From: Kiloniella laminariae DSM 19542
GTDB lineage: Bacteria > Pseudomonadota > Alphaproteobacteria > Kiloniellales > Kiloniellaceae
Reading direction: 5' to 3'
Length of the DNA: 64,000 nucleotides
NCBI RefSeq assembly: GCF_000374005.1
Contig: NZ_KB893136.1
Coordinates: 1 to 64,000 of the forward strand
Shown here piece after piece: positions 20,201-27,413 of this stretch; the first letter of the stretch is position 1; each line of letters starts with the position of its first letter. Both the position numbers and the translations under genes were made by a program. The notes beneath the pieces were generated by a model. That model did no database searches, was not told the origin of the DNA, and was given only the letters and a program-made list of their open reading frames with translations.

Positions 20201-21858
20201 TAACGGCCACCATCTTCACCTTCACCTCCACCATAGAAGCTCAACGCTGGGGATACCTCTCCTTCACCCCCTTCACCACCATCATCGTCCTCCACCTCAA
20301 CACCCGTCGTGGTGTAATCGTTGGTGTTAAAGGAAAGAACGCCATTGAAGGTCGTAAAGGCAACTGTTTCAGAAGGATCAAGATCGGGATCATCCGGATC
20401 TGGCAGATCTCCCGTATATTGCAGGGTATAGCTGACAAAACCTTCGTTTTCCTCATCCGCGACAGGTCCAACCAGTTCCCATCCCGCAGGCAAAGTGGTG
20501 CAGGCCTCATTCACTGTAAAACCGGCAGGAACACCTGAGACAACCAGGGTCAAGGTCTCTGAGCCATCAAGATCTCTGAGGGCCGCCGAAATGGGGAGTT
20601 TGATGACACTTTCTTCACCAATGGTTTTGTTCTCGCCACTGCTGAGATAGATCCCTTCTTCCGGTTCGGGTTCTCCTTCGCCGCCTTGGTCAAGCAGACG
20701 AAGATCAAAGCTCTCGCCACCTTCGGAATCATCGGGATAGTCATCAGGAATTACACCAAGCATCAGCTCTGGAATATCCGCAGCCGCATCAATAATAGCC
20801 TCAACGCTGTAGGGTAAAGCAGCAGACAAACCAGAATCAGGATCTGTAATAACAGCAACACCCGAAACCGGGATATCTTCATCTGAATCCGGGGAAGGCA
20901 GGATAAATACCTGATCAATATCTGATGGATCAATTGTTACCGGGAAAGTACCTGTATATTCATCTCCTGCTTCAGACCCGCCGATAAAGAGCTTAACCCC
21001 GGGCGGGAGAGCATTCATTACAACAAAATTCAGTACCTCGTTATCCGCAGGAACAAAGGTAAAGACCACCTGCATCGGCGCTGCATGGGGTTCAAGCGCC
21101 CCACCGCCACCATCATGCGGATCGTCATTCAGACCATCATCCCCACCTGGAAGATGCTGATTTGGCAACCAGTCCTCGAAACCGCCATCATAGGTTCCCT
21201 GAACATCCCCGAACTCGTCATCCACCTCAGTTGTCGTGGTAATAAAATCGACGGAGAAAGTACCTTGCGCAGGGTCGGTGTTTTCATCAATTCCCTCAAG
21301 CAGGCCAAAGTTAAGCTCGGTCGGGTCAATAACCCCCTGGGCAATCAACAGATCAATCACACTCCCGGTGTCATCACTGTACCGACTGCCACCACCACCA
21401 GCGGGGCCCGCCCCTGCTGCTGTACCACCGGCTGCTGTTTCAAGTGTGTTATCCCCACCTGCCAGCGCCAGCGCCTGTCCGATTAACTGATCAGAGGCAA
21501 TCTCGACACCATTAACGACCAAAACCGGCGGGTCGCCAGCCTGGGCCTGATTGACAAGATTGAGAAAGACAATCCGGCTATCCGGTGCACCGTCACCGTC
21601 ACTGTCATAAGAAAGAACAAAGTTGGCGCCTTCCACCGAGGGTGTCGCCTGTGCAGCATTAAAATCCAGAACAACGGTCTGACCGCTCTCCAGGTTTTGC
21701 TCTATTTCCTGTCCGGATGTCGGGGCCGGAATTGTTAAGATTGCCTGACCAACCAGGATATCCTGGGCCTGACCTCCAGCCAGGGAGTTGTCCGTAGAGT
21801 CCGCCTGATCTGTACCGTCAAATAAACCTGAAGTATTTGGGGGGAGTTCACTTGCCAT
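14227..21858 (-). CDS. Giant type I-secreted surface protein/adhesin with two VWA domains and RTX repeats, 2,543 aa
   Basis: A very acidic, Asp/Gly-rich secreted protein. It has no Sec signal, as expected for type I secretion. The N-terminal 150 residues end in a Gly/Ala-rich linker with two TAAG tetrapeptides (about 141-149). Several T1SS-type repeat domains with VDETDxD and DDGP boundaries lie at about 610-1115 and 1275-1430. A carbohydrate-binding-like beta-sandwich spans about 1116-1275 (NGSFEDG...). Two von Willebrand A domains carry DFSGS and DESGS MIDAS motifs (about 1434-1600 and 1776-1965). A PPC-like domain covers about 2246-2365, then RTX nonapeptides (GGDGDDILIGNGGNDVLIGG) at 2396-2445 and a C-terminal secretion domain. 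An AAGGAC site precedes the ATG. No secretion ABC/MFP genes lie nearby. Adhesion or biofilm use is inferred. Confidence 0.93.
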   Translation of the reverse strand: MASELPPNTSGLFDGTDQADSTDNSLAGGQAQDILVGQAILTIPAPTSGQEIEQNLESGQTVVLDFNAAQATPSVEGANFVLSYDSDGDGAPDSRIVFLNLVNQAQAGDPPVLVVNGVEIASDQLIGQALALAGGDNTLETAAGGTAAGAGPAGGGGSRYSDDTGSVIDLLIAQGVIDPTELNFGLLEGIDENTDPAQGTFSVDFITTTTEVDDEFGDVQGTYDGGFEDWLPNQHLPGGDDGLNDDPHDGGGGALEPHAAPMQVVFTFVPADNEVLNFVVMNALPPGVKLFIGGSEAGDEYTGTFPVTIDPSDIDQVFILPSPDSDEDIPVSGVAVITDPDSGLSAALPYSVEAIIDAAADIPELMLGVIPDDYPDDSEGGESFDLRLLDQGGEGEPEPEEGIYLSSGENKTIGEESVIKLPISAALRDLDGSETLTLVVSGVPAGFTVNEACTTLPAGWELVGPVADEENEGFVSYTLQYTGDLPDPDDPDLDPSETVAFTTFNGVLSFNTNDYTTTGVEVEDDDGGEGGEGEVSPALSFYGGGEGEDGGRYNEGPTHTNGPVIITVKAIAEEQETDIGTDELTLANNVAFAEGQFVFDIQEDIPDLVRRAKLYLDETEGDQTSAEQAVTNNVAGVSDAQNLLAAAMLADGVSGGGIVSRGFISIDGGLDLHTDGSDDEADGSDGPLDTDSPSSPSLSPPDDLEDIRFIDYSGQYSGVRTTDGSQINLYSSASDPSVVYGRVGGSDGDLAFVVTIGSDLHNGENDVDIYVEQYMSLKHPNPYNHDEDINTMNLKFFAVDDEGDRSNIGRLKINFDDDGPKIGGHEFLCVDETDFDNGAVISDFGQFDVFDFGADGPAADDIRIEMFSLGTIRTAQGNHAVSTSQSGDTLIGTANGEEVFRFTTNPDGTYNYEQYQALEHWNGYDHNEPLGMLFTVRIKDGDGDKAYGKVFLKVLDDGPEIDGQEMLMVDETDLNTAASIKADGTFDIFDFGADGPQADFPWTPHNDAIRIFVDTAGITTSETDTPITTSQTGNVLTGWAAGDVAFTFTVNPDGTYEYEQFIALEHPDTDDHNDPLPMKFHVKIVDGDWDYDWGSVDVIVKDDGPSISVNPPTEFVLNGSFEDGHTLSGASWDVFENLSDGSWSNGGEGQPRFEIQHGGVAGAAQHGDALLELDAHQNSVAQQDISGMTPGEDYVLTFHYRPRVDNGTDTDDVIVKWNGVEVEDVTSTDAPGGWTKFTVVVTAGAGSNNLAFVGAGASESLGGYIDNISITQALCVDETDLDQDDSLDFSGRFASSFGADGPGSLTYAVSATDGTNSGLVDTATGDPVLLYTQGGDVYGRIGSAGGAVVFKVSVDGSGVVTLDQQRALEHPDADNPNDAVSLAPGLISLTGTIVDSDGDHADASLDLGTALYFKDDGPTAQDDEACVTEVETSTQPQNIGIVMDFSGSVSDGDLATEIASVKTFIQTLFGSGAAVSVTLVAFGADAANLGTFTDLASAEAALDGTSRAIINSGATDFEAAIEMLFSDTGGDFEHIPGHNNQVFFLSDGNRNDGASPLSNASVVLDSGGKADLLDGDIGFTAIGIGSSISPSTFVNFFDGGVVADTSEVLNAASFEDLADVLVGTIGLGNTVSGNVVANDDAGADGLDRICGVEVDGVSFSVDDSGVLTGPTVGTPSASYDDGTKLLTITTAKGTLEIYMDDQGGNAAGDYTYTSLPSVMHGAPGSATDDEVEDIFTYSILDNDGDKTSADLKICIKDDEPVAVDDEICLVTAPGDAPPLNIAFVIDESGSIGQSNYHTQIDGVRTFIDSLVAKGSPETLAFSLVTFGSNAEDYGTFVFDGFAGGTLDLDDFVRLNDDGTLSSTTLDDQLTTIRGDYDDSGSTNYDAGMASLFGLNSEYLNNPITGLPSFENHLYFISDGSPNDTNTDNDDEIDSNIATAIVDNNVQVTGIGIGPSSSVEDGLEDYFLNTGGGDDSNPFIPASLYSFVSVPNFADLADALGGTMGGGGEASGNLLANDLPGADGFGTVAITEVLHDGVVYTDAGDGSSDGIITIASTAEGGKLVVDTATGAYTYTTPGSVSSDFEETFTYTMVDGDGDPSSADLKVCVTLPEPIDAINDVVLTNITSGDIDIPEWALLLNDETNPGTDVTGVSNPMEGAVSQAGGVVTFVPDGLDVSSLGFGSGSTVQTITERAYGSDGQFYHDPPGPNNDHVDSNEVNDNFDTSGGNQATNLSRNLWVRDGSTPANEVVHLINFEGRIRDASDRDGGIFGGSTDRRYDRDSYLVVLIAGETLKLEDFDGNHNLKLTLHSAGGSVVDSNFEVGDTFTASTGGNYFIRVQSTDSKDGSSTRTRDYEAELSIDSTDIVQPEDGSFDYTAADGFSTDLASVSVAYQEGSTVTGTGDGEILIGGDGDDILIGNGGNDVLIGGAGSDTLTGGTGADTFGFFGQNVGVDVDTITDYNQSGGGYNMAEGDILNISDLVTFDDNTDAVASFVRATQNGGGADLEISTNGGATYTQIAYLEGVSATDILTVILDNDEHNVTVV

Positions 21859-22647
21859 GATCTTGTCCTTCAGCTGCTGTTTGCTCTGAAACCATCAATA
21901 ACATTCAAGTAAAATTTTATATTTTCTGGATACTTTTTTGCACACATTTATCAACAAATAATGCATACATATGTATGATTTTTAAATAAAATTTAATATA
22001 TTCTTTACATTCATACAGTTAGCAATTGTTTTTAATAAGGTTTTTTGTCCGCATAAATCAACTAATATAAAGAAAATTCCACAAATTTATAAGATTTTTC
22101 AAAAACAGAAAATCCGGCACATTTCAACGAAATAACAATTATCTAATTGCTATATATAACAATATTAAATCAATACCTTTACATGTTTCAAAATAAAATC
22201 ACTTCAAATAAATAGAAAATATTCACAAAAGAAAAAAATCCTATCTACTTTATAATCACACTCTTGCTCACACTCTTTGGGTGTAAATGAAATTACTCAG
22301 CACGGATAAAATTTAAATATCGTCTGTATACAAGGGCAGAAAAAACAGGAACAGGCTGGTTAAAATATCCATGCAACTGCTGAGTAGCGCAAATCAGTGA
22401 CTTGAAGATTTTTGCCAGGCGGTGGCACCAGAAAACTCTGGGCGTCCCTCAGGAGAGCTACCTGCAGAAATTAGGATTGGCAACTGACAGAATGAACCGG
22501 GAGGGCTACAGCACCAAACAGGAAATCCCCTTGAAACAATAAACAAACGCAAAGGAAGGGCTTGAGGACAAAGCCATCGTAGCCGCTCCCTTTATTATAA
22601 TTGCACCTGATCAAAGCAATTGGTCCGTCAGAAGTATCAGATCTGCT
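21859..22647. other. Long AT-rich region upstream of the giant surface-protein gene
   Basis: About 790 bp lie between two minus-strand genes. The first 400 bases (21890-22320) are extremely AT-rich, with many A and T tracts, and probably form the regulatory region of the surface-protein gene. From about 22380 the composition returns to normal, and a short plus-strand frame (22402-22542) resembles a DUF1127-type tail. The end of the DUF502 gene is near 22648. An imperfect GGAAGGGC...GCTCCCTTTATT hairpin around 22550-22600 may terminate that gene only weakly. Confidence 0.5.
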
Positions 22648-24069
22648 TCAGGAAGCAGCCTTTCTGATATCGTCAGACTTCTGATTTTTCATTCCCTTGC
22701 CAGCTTTTCCTGGCGAAGAGTTTTTACGCCCTTCTTTTTCCCGGCGATCTTCGGGGGTAACAATGCCGCCAGAAACAACCATTTTAATCCCCTCTTCAAC
22801 CGTCATGGTCAAAGACTTGGTTTTGCTGCGCGGTACAAAAAGAAGAAAGCCTGATGTCGGATTTGGCGTTGTCGGAAGAAAGACGTTGATCGATTCATCT
22901 ACTGAAATATCACGAATCTGTGGATGAGAGTCCCCAGTATAAAAACCCAGAGCCCAGGAGCCGGGGCGAGGATATTCTATCAACACAACCTCGCGAAAAG
23001 CATTTGAATGTTTCTGAAAGATGGTTTCAATGATCTGCTTGATTGCCCCGTAAAGCGTCCTGATCACCGGCATCTGGTCCAGCATCCGCTCACTGATACG
23101 CAAAAGGGTCTTGCCGACAATGCCCGCTGTTAAGAATCCGATCAGGGTCAAGCCGAGAAAGATAAAGAAAAGACCAAATCCTGGCACAGCAAAAGGCACA
23201 TAAGTCTCAGGATTCCATTGGGCCGGAATATAGGGCCGGACCCAGCTGTCAATCAACACAACGATTTCCCAGGCAAGCCAGAATGTCAGGCCAATTGGTG
23301 CTGTCACCAGCATACCCGCGAAAAAATAGTTACGCAGTCGCATCAGCAAACCGGGACGGTGGCTATGGATCTCTTCCGTTACAGGTTTGGCTTCCTGGCT
23401 TTCCGCACTCATTTTCTTGATATCAGAGGGCGTCAGAATACCACCTGAAATGACCAGCTTGATCCCCTCTTCTACGGTCATATCCAGATGGTGGATATCC
23501 CGCTCGGGTATAAACAGCAGAAAACCTGTTGTCGGGTTCGGCGTTGCCGGAACAAACACATTGATTACCGCTTCTTCGGTAACATTTTGGACCTCACCTT
23601 TGGTTCGGCCAGTTATAAACCCGACAGCCCACGATCCCTTGCAGGGGTATTCAACCAGCACCACTTCGCGAAACGCGCCGGATTTCTGTGAAAGCACTGT
23701 TTCGAAAACCTGCTTGGTCCAGCTGTAGATACTGCGGACAACAGGCAAACGCTTGACCACATTTTCACTGACCATCATTAAAAGACGACCAATATAACCA
23801 GCGGTTAAAAAGCCGATCAGAGTAAGGCCGACAGCGATAACCACCAGCCCCAGCCCAGGGACACCAAAAGGCAGGTAGCTTTCAGGGTTCCATTGAGCAG
23901 GAATGTAAGGGGTAACCTGACGGTCAACAAAGGTGATCGCTTTCCAGGCAAGCCAGAGAGTAATCGTAACAGGCGCTGTAATCAGAACCCCCGCAAGAAG
24001 ATAGTTACTAAGCCTCTGTGCAAAAGACAGTTTCAGCTTTTTTTTGGCCTTCCGGCCTTTATCTTTCAT
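22648..24069 (-). CDS. DUF502 membrane protein, tandem-duplicated, 473 aa
   Basis: DUF502 proteins are normally about 200-250 residues with two membrane helices; here two complete copies are joined. Copy 1 spans about residues 12-220 and copy 2 about 240-455. Each copy runs through a helix with an ITLWLAW/LTFWLAW pattern, PYIPAQWNPE, and a second helix with GLTLIGFLTAG. Each then has AFREVVL-EYP, GSWA-GF, a TPNPT-GFLLF segment and a closing MTVEEGIK-V-SGGI-TP. A Lys-rich head and tail flank them. The two halves are clearly homologous but diverged, so this is an old internal duplication. The product is an inner-membrane protein of unknown function. The two tRNA-Leu genes lie upstream on the same strand. 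Confidence 0.9.
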   Translation of the reverse strand: MKDKGRKAKKKLKLSFAQRLSNYLLAGVLITAPVTITLWLAWKAITFVDRQVTPYIPAQWNPESYLPFGVPGLGLVVIAVGLTLIGFLTAGYIGRLLMMVSENVVKRLPVVRSIYSWTKQVFETVLSQKSGAFREVVLVEYPCKGSWAVGFITGRTKGEVQNVTEEAVINVFVPATPNPTTGFLLFIPERDIHHLDMTVEEGIKLVISGGILTPSDIKKMSAESQEAKPVTEEIHSHRPGLLMRLRNYFFAGMLVTAPIGLTFWLAWEIVVLIDSWVRPYIPAQWNPETYVPFAVPGFGLFFIFLGLTLIGFLTAGIVGKTLLRISERMLDQMPVIRTLYGAIKQIIETIFQKHSNAFREVVLIEYPRPGSWALGFYTGDSHPQIRDISVDESINVFLPTTPNPTSGFLLFVPRSKTKSLTMTVEEGIKMVVSGGIVTPEDRREKEGRKNSSPGKAGKGMKNQKSDDIRKAAS

Positions 24070-24252
24070 CTATCGAGATTCCGTTATAAACAGACGACCC
24101 TACGCACCCGGAACTAAACCGACACGTCATTTCGTAAAGATTGATGTAAAGCTTGTTATTTTCAAGGGAAGAATGCGCATTTTTATGATGATATCCCGCT
24201 TGGGATGAATATGCACCCCCCGCTCGTATTCTTATATCATCCTTCTGTGGGA

Positions 24253-24339
24253 TGGTGCGGCAAAGAGGACTTGAACCTCCACTCCCTTGCGAGAACTAGC
24301 ACCTGAAGCTAGCGCGTCTACCAATTCCGCCATTGCCGC
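24253..24339 (-). tRNA. tRNA-Leu (CAG)
   Basis: The minus strand gives an 87-base tRNA including encoded CCA. The acceptor stem is GCGGCAA/TTGCCGC. The anticodon stem CTAGC/GCTAG encloses the loop TTCAGGT, so the anticodon is CAG. A long variable arm (TTCTCGCAAGGGAG region) and the GGTTCAAGTCC T-arm fit a class II leucine tRNA. Confidence 0.96.
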
Positions 24340-24421
24340 ATTTTCCAATGCACCCACAGGCTTGTCTGTTTGGCGATACCAACCAGACGCCATCACATCA
24401 ACCAACTTCAAAGAAGAAAGT

Positions 24422-24510
24422 TGGTGCGGTCGAGAGGACTTGAACCTCCACCCCGAATTAACAGGACAGCGACCTCAACGCTGCGTGTCTACCAATTCCA
24501 CCACGACCGC
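24422..24510 (-). tRNA. tRNA-Leu (GAG)
   Basis: The minus strand gives an 89-base class II tRNA with encoded CCA. The acceptor stem is GCGGTCG/CGACCGC. The anticodon stem CAGCG/CGCTG encloses TTGAGGT, giving anticodon GAG. The variable arm is long. It lies 82 bases upstream of tRNA-Leu(CAG) in the same direction, so the two are probably one transcript. Confidence 0.96.
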
Positions 24511-24992
24511 TCCGTGATGAAAGGGTATATATAGGGGGTGAATTGTTGCGTCAATAGATTCTCTCTTCTGACTTAAAATTATTATTCACAAACAATAACT
24601 CCCTTGCTCAATCTATAAAATATCGCGAAAGCACAGGGGGTTGATTAATGAAGAAAGCGTTTGATCTGCCGACATGGCTGTAAGCTTTCGCTCCCGCTGC
24701 TGGTCTGGATTTTTCTCATTGTTCACGCTTGTATTTTATAGCCCTGGTTTTGGGTTATTCCAAACACGTTCACAGCCCCGACACGCTAATCACAAAAACA
24801 TCACAACTCATCCAGCACAGAATTTGGTAAAAGAAGTTCAACGCTTCGGAGTGAGACACAGGCTATGCCATATTAATCCATGGCAACCCCCATTCGGCCG
24901 TCCCCCTGTCATACTCCGGAGCGTTTCTCTTGAAGATATCGTTTATGGCATTTCTTTGATATGCTGCCCTCTCAGAGAGAGGGAATTGCCGC
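24511..24992. other. Intergenic region upstream of the DksA/TraR-type gene
   Basis: These 482 bases lie between the tRNA-Leu pair (minus) and a plus-strand zinc-finger gene. The left part (24540-24640) is AT-rich and holds a TATAAA element near 24615. A short frame MKKAFDLPTWL (24648-24683) has a strong AGGGGG ribosome-binding site. The rest could be a long 5' leader; no known riboswitch was recognised. A longer frame through 24674-25018 looks non-coding. Confidence 0.45.
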
Positions 24993-25358
24993 ATGAACGA
25001 TATACCAATCGGGATTGACCTGGAAAAAATCATTCAGCGACTTAAAAGCCGGGAAATCGAAATCAATCAACTCCGGCTTTCATCAAGCGAAGCACGGGAT
25101 GTTGTCGAGCTTGACCAGACGCGCGTCGGACGGCTGTCAAGAATGGATGCGTTGCAATCACAAGCAATGTCACTGGAATCAGAGCGCAGAAGACAAGCCG
25201 AACTTGAAAGAATTACCGCGACCCTTGCCCGACTTGAAAGCGGCCAATTCGGCTATTGCCTGAAATGTGACGAGGAAATTCAGCTCAAACGGCTGGAACT
25301 CGACCCGACAACAACCCTGTGTGTTGCCTGTGCCAGTACAGCCCCAAAAGGTCAGTAA
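24993..25358 (+). CDS. DksA/TraR-family zinc-finger protein, 121 aa
   Basis: The short N-terminal helical region is rich in Glu, Arg and Leu (coiled-coil-like, about residues 10-85). The C-terminal four-cysteine zinc finger is CLKC...CVAC at about 91-112, with the family pattern FGYCLKCDEEI and RLELDP between the pairs. DksA-type proteins bind the secondary channel of RNA polymerase and adjust promoter activity with ppGpp. Short members like this one are common accessory paralogues, and their targets are unknown. The coiled coil lacks a clear DxxDxA tip, so classic DksA activity is doubtful. It stands alone, with a 5' leader of up to 300 bases. Confidence 0.82.
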   Translation: MNDIPIGIDLEKIIQRLKSREIEINQLRLSSSEARDVVELDQTRVGRLSRMDALQSQAMSLESERRRQAELERITATLARLESGQFGYCLKCDEEIQLKRLELDPTTTLCVACASTAPKGQ

Positions 25359-25409
25359 GACAGCACTCCAGTCGGTATCAAGGTCGATAAAGTAATCAAA
25401 AAATCTACA

Positions 25410-25465
25410 ATTTCCCTACCGAAGACCACAAAAAAACTGCATCTATTTAAAGCCCTCGGCATAGT
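25410..25465 (+). repeat. Imperfect direct repeat, left copy, flanking the DUF4238-like gene
   Basis: The core ATTTCCCTACCGAAGACCAC continues with an A run and CTGCA (25410-25441). It differs from the right copy at about three positions plus the length of the A run. Weaker similarity extends to a shared CTCGGCA near 25458-25464. The copies have the same orientation and are about 1.3 kb apart. Confidence 0.65.
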
Positions 25466-25630
25466 CAGGCAGAGGGCGAATCAAACATTTCACCTCCCCC
25501 CGTTTCTGTTCACTACACAAACAGTCTCCCAGATAGGAAGTTAAAAGAAGCGCCTTTAATTGAGAATTGAGCCGAAAATTAATGGTATTGTGAGCACGAA
25601 CAAATACACGCATCATTATCACAATACCTA

Positions 25631-26599
25631 GTGGTTAAGAACAAAGGCGATGTGGATATGAAGCCTCAAAAAAAAGGCAAAGCAAAATCAGAAAAACACC
25701 ATTGGTGGCCGGAGTGTGTTTCTGAACATTGGAAAAATGCAGATGGCAAGGTTCACTGGTTGCAGCCCAATGGAAAACTTATAGTAGCTCCCCCTAAGAA
25801 CTTTGGTTGTATCGGTAATGGTCATTATATAAAACTTGCCCGCAATGCCGGAGAAACAACTCCTTGGGACCAGAACTTTGAGCCATTCTTTGATGATGCA
25901 GATGGCGGCTTCCCATCAGTAATTTCATGGCTAAAATCCTTAAAACGTGATGATAAACGAGAGGCAAAAACATTGTCTGACCGTTTTACACCCCAAAATA
26001 CAAGCGATAAACAAATAGCCCAACTTGTCGAAAGTATCGTTTCACTTGCCGTTAGGTCACCAATGCAAAGACAAACGGGTGCACGTACTGCAGAGGCATT
26101 ACGCGGTATTGATCGACTACCAGAAAGAGAACGAAACACTCTGATTACTCTGAATATGAGAGATAGCCAGCAAAGAGTCGTATCGCAGATCGGCACAAGA
26201 GGGAAATTTGCCATTTTATACTCTCCTAAACGCGAGTTCGTTTTTGGAGATGGCTTCTTTCACAATATTAGATCGCCAGTGCAACCATCGCAGCTTAACA
26301 GTTACAAAATGCTTGTCCCTATTACACCAGAAATATGTGTCTTATACGCAAACCCATGGCAATACATCACAGAACCACGCCTTTTTACCTTTGTCGTAAC
26401 GCCAGAAGAAGCTGATGTGCTCAATAACGTAGTACAAATATATTCATGCAACAGCATATTTTATAGGTCTGAAATGCCAAAAATTATATCTGGTTACGCT
26501 GAAGCTACACATAAAATTTTTACGGATTCAGGAAACCCGGTGGATACCCTAATCTCTAATATTCCGGGCGTAGGTAGCAGCCAATCTATTTTCTTCTAA
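25631..26599 (+). CDS. Uncharacterised protein, DUF4238-like, 322 aa
   Basis: The Lys-rich N-terminus is followed by HHWWPECVSEHW, then DGKVHWL and a GNGHYIK segment. This resembles the start of DUF4238 proteins, which carry an HH-PQ-YL-F pattern and then YVY-like strands. The middle is helical (KQIAQLVESIVSLAVRSP), and a later LVPITPEICVLYANP strand resembles the family's closing region. No signal peptide or membrane segment is seen. The first in-frame start is GTG at 25631; ATG 25658 is an alternative, and neither has a good Shine-Dalgarno. The gene is more AT-rich than its neighbours and lies between direct repeats, suggesting acquisition. DUF4238 genes are often found in genomic islands, and their role is unknown. 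Confidence 0.6.
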   Translation: MVKNKGDVDMKPQKKGKAKSEKHHWWPECVSEHWKNADGKVHWLQPNGKLIVAPPKNFGCIGNGHYIKLARNAGETTPWDQNFEPFFDDADGGFPSVISWLKSLKRDDKREAKTLSDRFTPQNTSDKQIAQLVESIVSLAVRSPMQRQTGARTAEALRGIDRLPERERNTLITLNMRDSQQRVVSQIGTRGKFAILYSPKREFVFGDGFFHNIRSPVQPSQLNSYKMLVPITPEICVLYANPWQYITEPRLFTFVVTPEEADVLNNVVQIYSCNSIFYRSEMPKIISGYAEATHKIFTDSGNPVDTLISNIPGVGSSQSIFF

Positions 26600-26728
26600 A
26601 GATTTGAACTTAAACAGGTTTGCTATTTTCCGCGTCGTGATTCTGTTGCGCCTTCGCGACAATGAGATATAGTTATCTTCTACATCTCATAAGTCACAAA
26701 AGCACAAAGGCATCCTGAAAAACTGAAG

Positions 26729-26787
26729 ATTTCCCTGCCAAAGACCACAAAAAGAACTGCACACCTCTTTTCAGGTCTCGGCAAAGA
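26729..26787 (+). repeat. Imperfect direct repeat, right copy
   Basis: ATTTCCCTGCCAAAGACCAC continues with an A-rich run and CTGCA (26729-26761), then weaker similarity reaching CTCGGCAAAG. It pairs with the copy at 25410-25465 and together they bracket the DUF4238-like gene. Confidence 0.65.
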
Positions 26788-26821
26788 TATATAACCAACG
26801 GTATTTAATTAGAGCAAAAAA

Positions 26822-27034
26822 TCAGGCTGGAAGGTCGTCAGCAAGAATCGCCATATTGAAAGAGTAGGAAAGCTCTCCCTCTTCATCATCGCGGTAGATA
26901 ACACCAATGAACTCGCCGCCCAGTGTTACTTCGATCGAATCAGGCTTTCCTGTTTTACGGTCCAGGCCTAGAGCCTCATTACCAAAAACCTTGCGAAGGT
27001 ATTTTTCTACGCTGGCGATTTCACTGTTATTCAC
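26822..27034 (-). CDS. DUF3126 family protein, 70 aa
   Basis: A small soluble protein matching the DUF3126 family, found almost only in Alphaproteobacteria. Diagnostic features are the N-terminal VEKYLRKVFGN helix, then DSIEVTLGGEFIGVIYRDDE and GELSYSFNMAIL, ending in a hydrophobic DDLPA. Length is normal for the family. The function is unknown. It is transcribed alone, divergent from the small gene at 27187. Confidence 0.85.
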   Translation of the reverse strand: MNNSEIASVEKYLRKVFGNEALGLDRKTGKPDSIEVTLGGEFIGVIYRDDEEGELSYSFNMAILADDLPA

Positions 27035-27186
27035 GTTATCTACTCTCTGACATTGATGTTGTTAGGCCCTGATTAAAGGATGATCTTCTGCTCTGAAAGT
27101 ATTTTCTCACAAAATCGATCTTTAAAACAGAATACAGCCCCCTATATATTAATAGATATTTAACCAGGCTGTGTCAGGATGCGAGT

Positions 27187-27396
27187 ATGAACATAAATGC
27201 ACCATCATTCCAGAGTACAGTTCGCTTTTCCGAACCAGCCGCAGCAATAACAACTGCTCAGGAAGATGCTGCCCGCCGGAACTCACAAGCTGCCGTAGAG
27301 ACAAAACGGCCTGTTGAAAATGCAGATCCTTCAAACGAAGCACGCAAATTCAAAGCAGATGAGAACCGGGGACAGAATCTGGATATTCAGGTTTAA
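27187..27396 (+). CDS. Small hypothetical protein, 69 aa
   Basis: The protein is not recognised. It is hydrophilic, Ala/Asn/Glu-rich and probably disordered, with no cysteine, signal or membrane segment; it ends with ENRGQNLDIQV. Support for a real gene comes from a start placed after a divergent promoter region and a perfect hairpin terminator 17 bases past the stop. The Pro/Ala-rich linker-like composition and RGQ-LDI tail are reminiscent of short alphaproteobacterial proteins annotated only as hypothetical. Confidence 0.55.
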   Translation: MNINAPSFQSTVRFSEPAAAITTAQEDAARRNSQAAVETKRPVENADPSNEARKFKADENRGQNLDIQV

Positions 27397-27413
27397 GCGA
27401 ATAGCGTCTTTGC

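Noticed and set aside
24674-25018. Open frame of 114 codons before the DksA-type gene
   Set aside because: It overlaps the well-supported zinc-finger start, has a low-complexity, Arg/His/Pro-rich translation without family similarity, and no ribosome-binding site.
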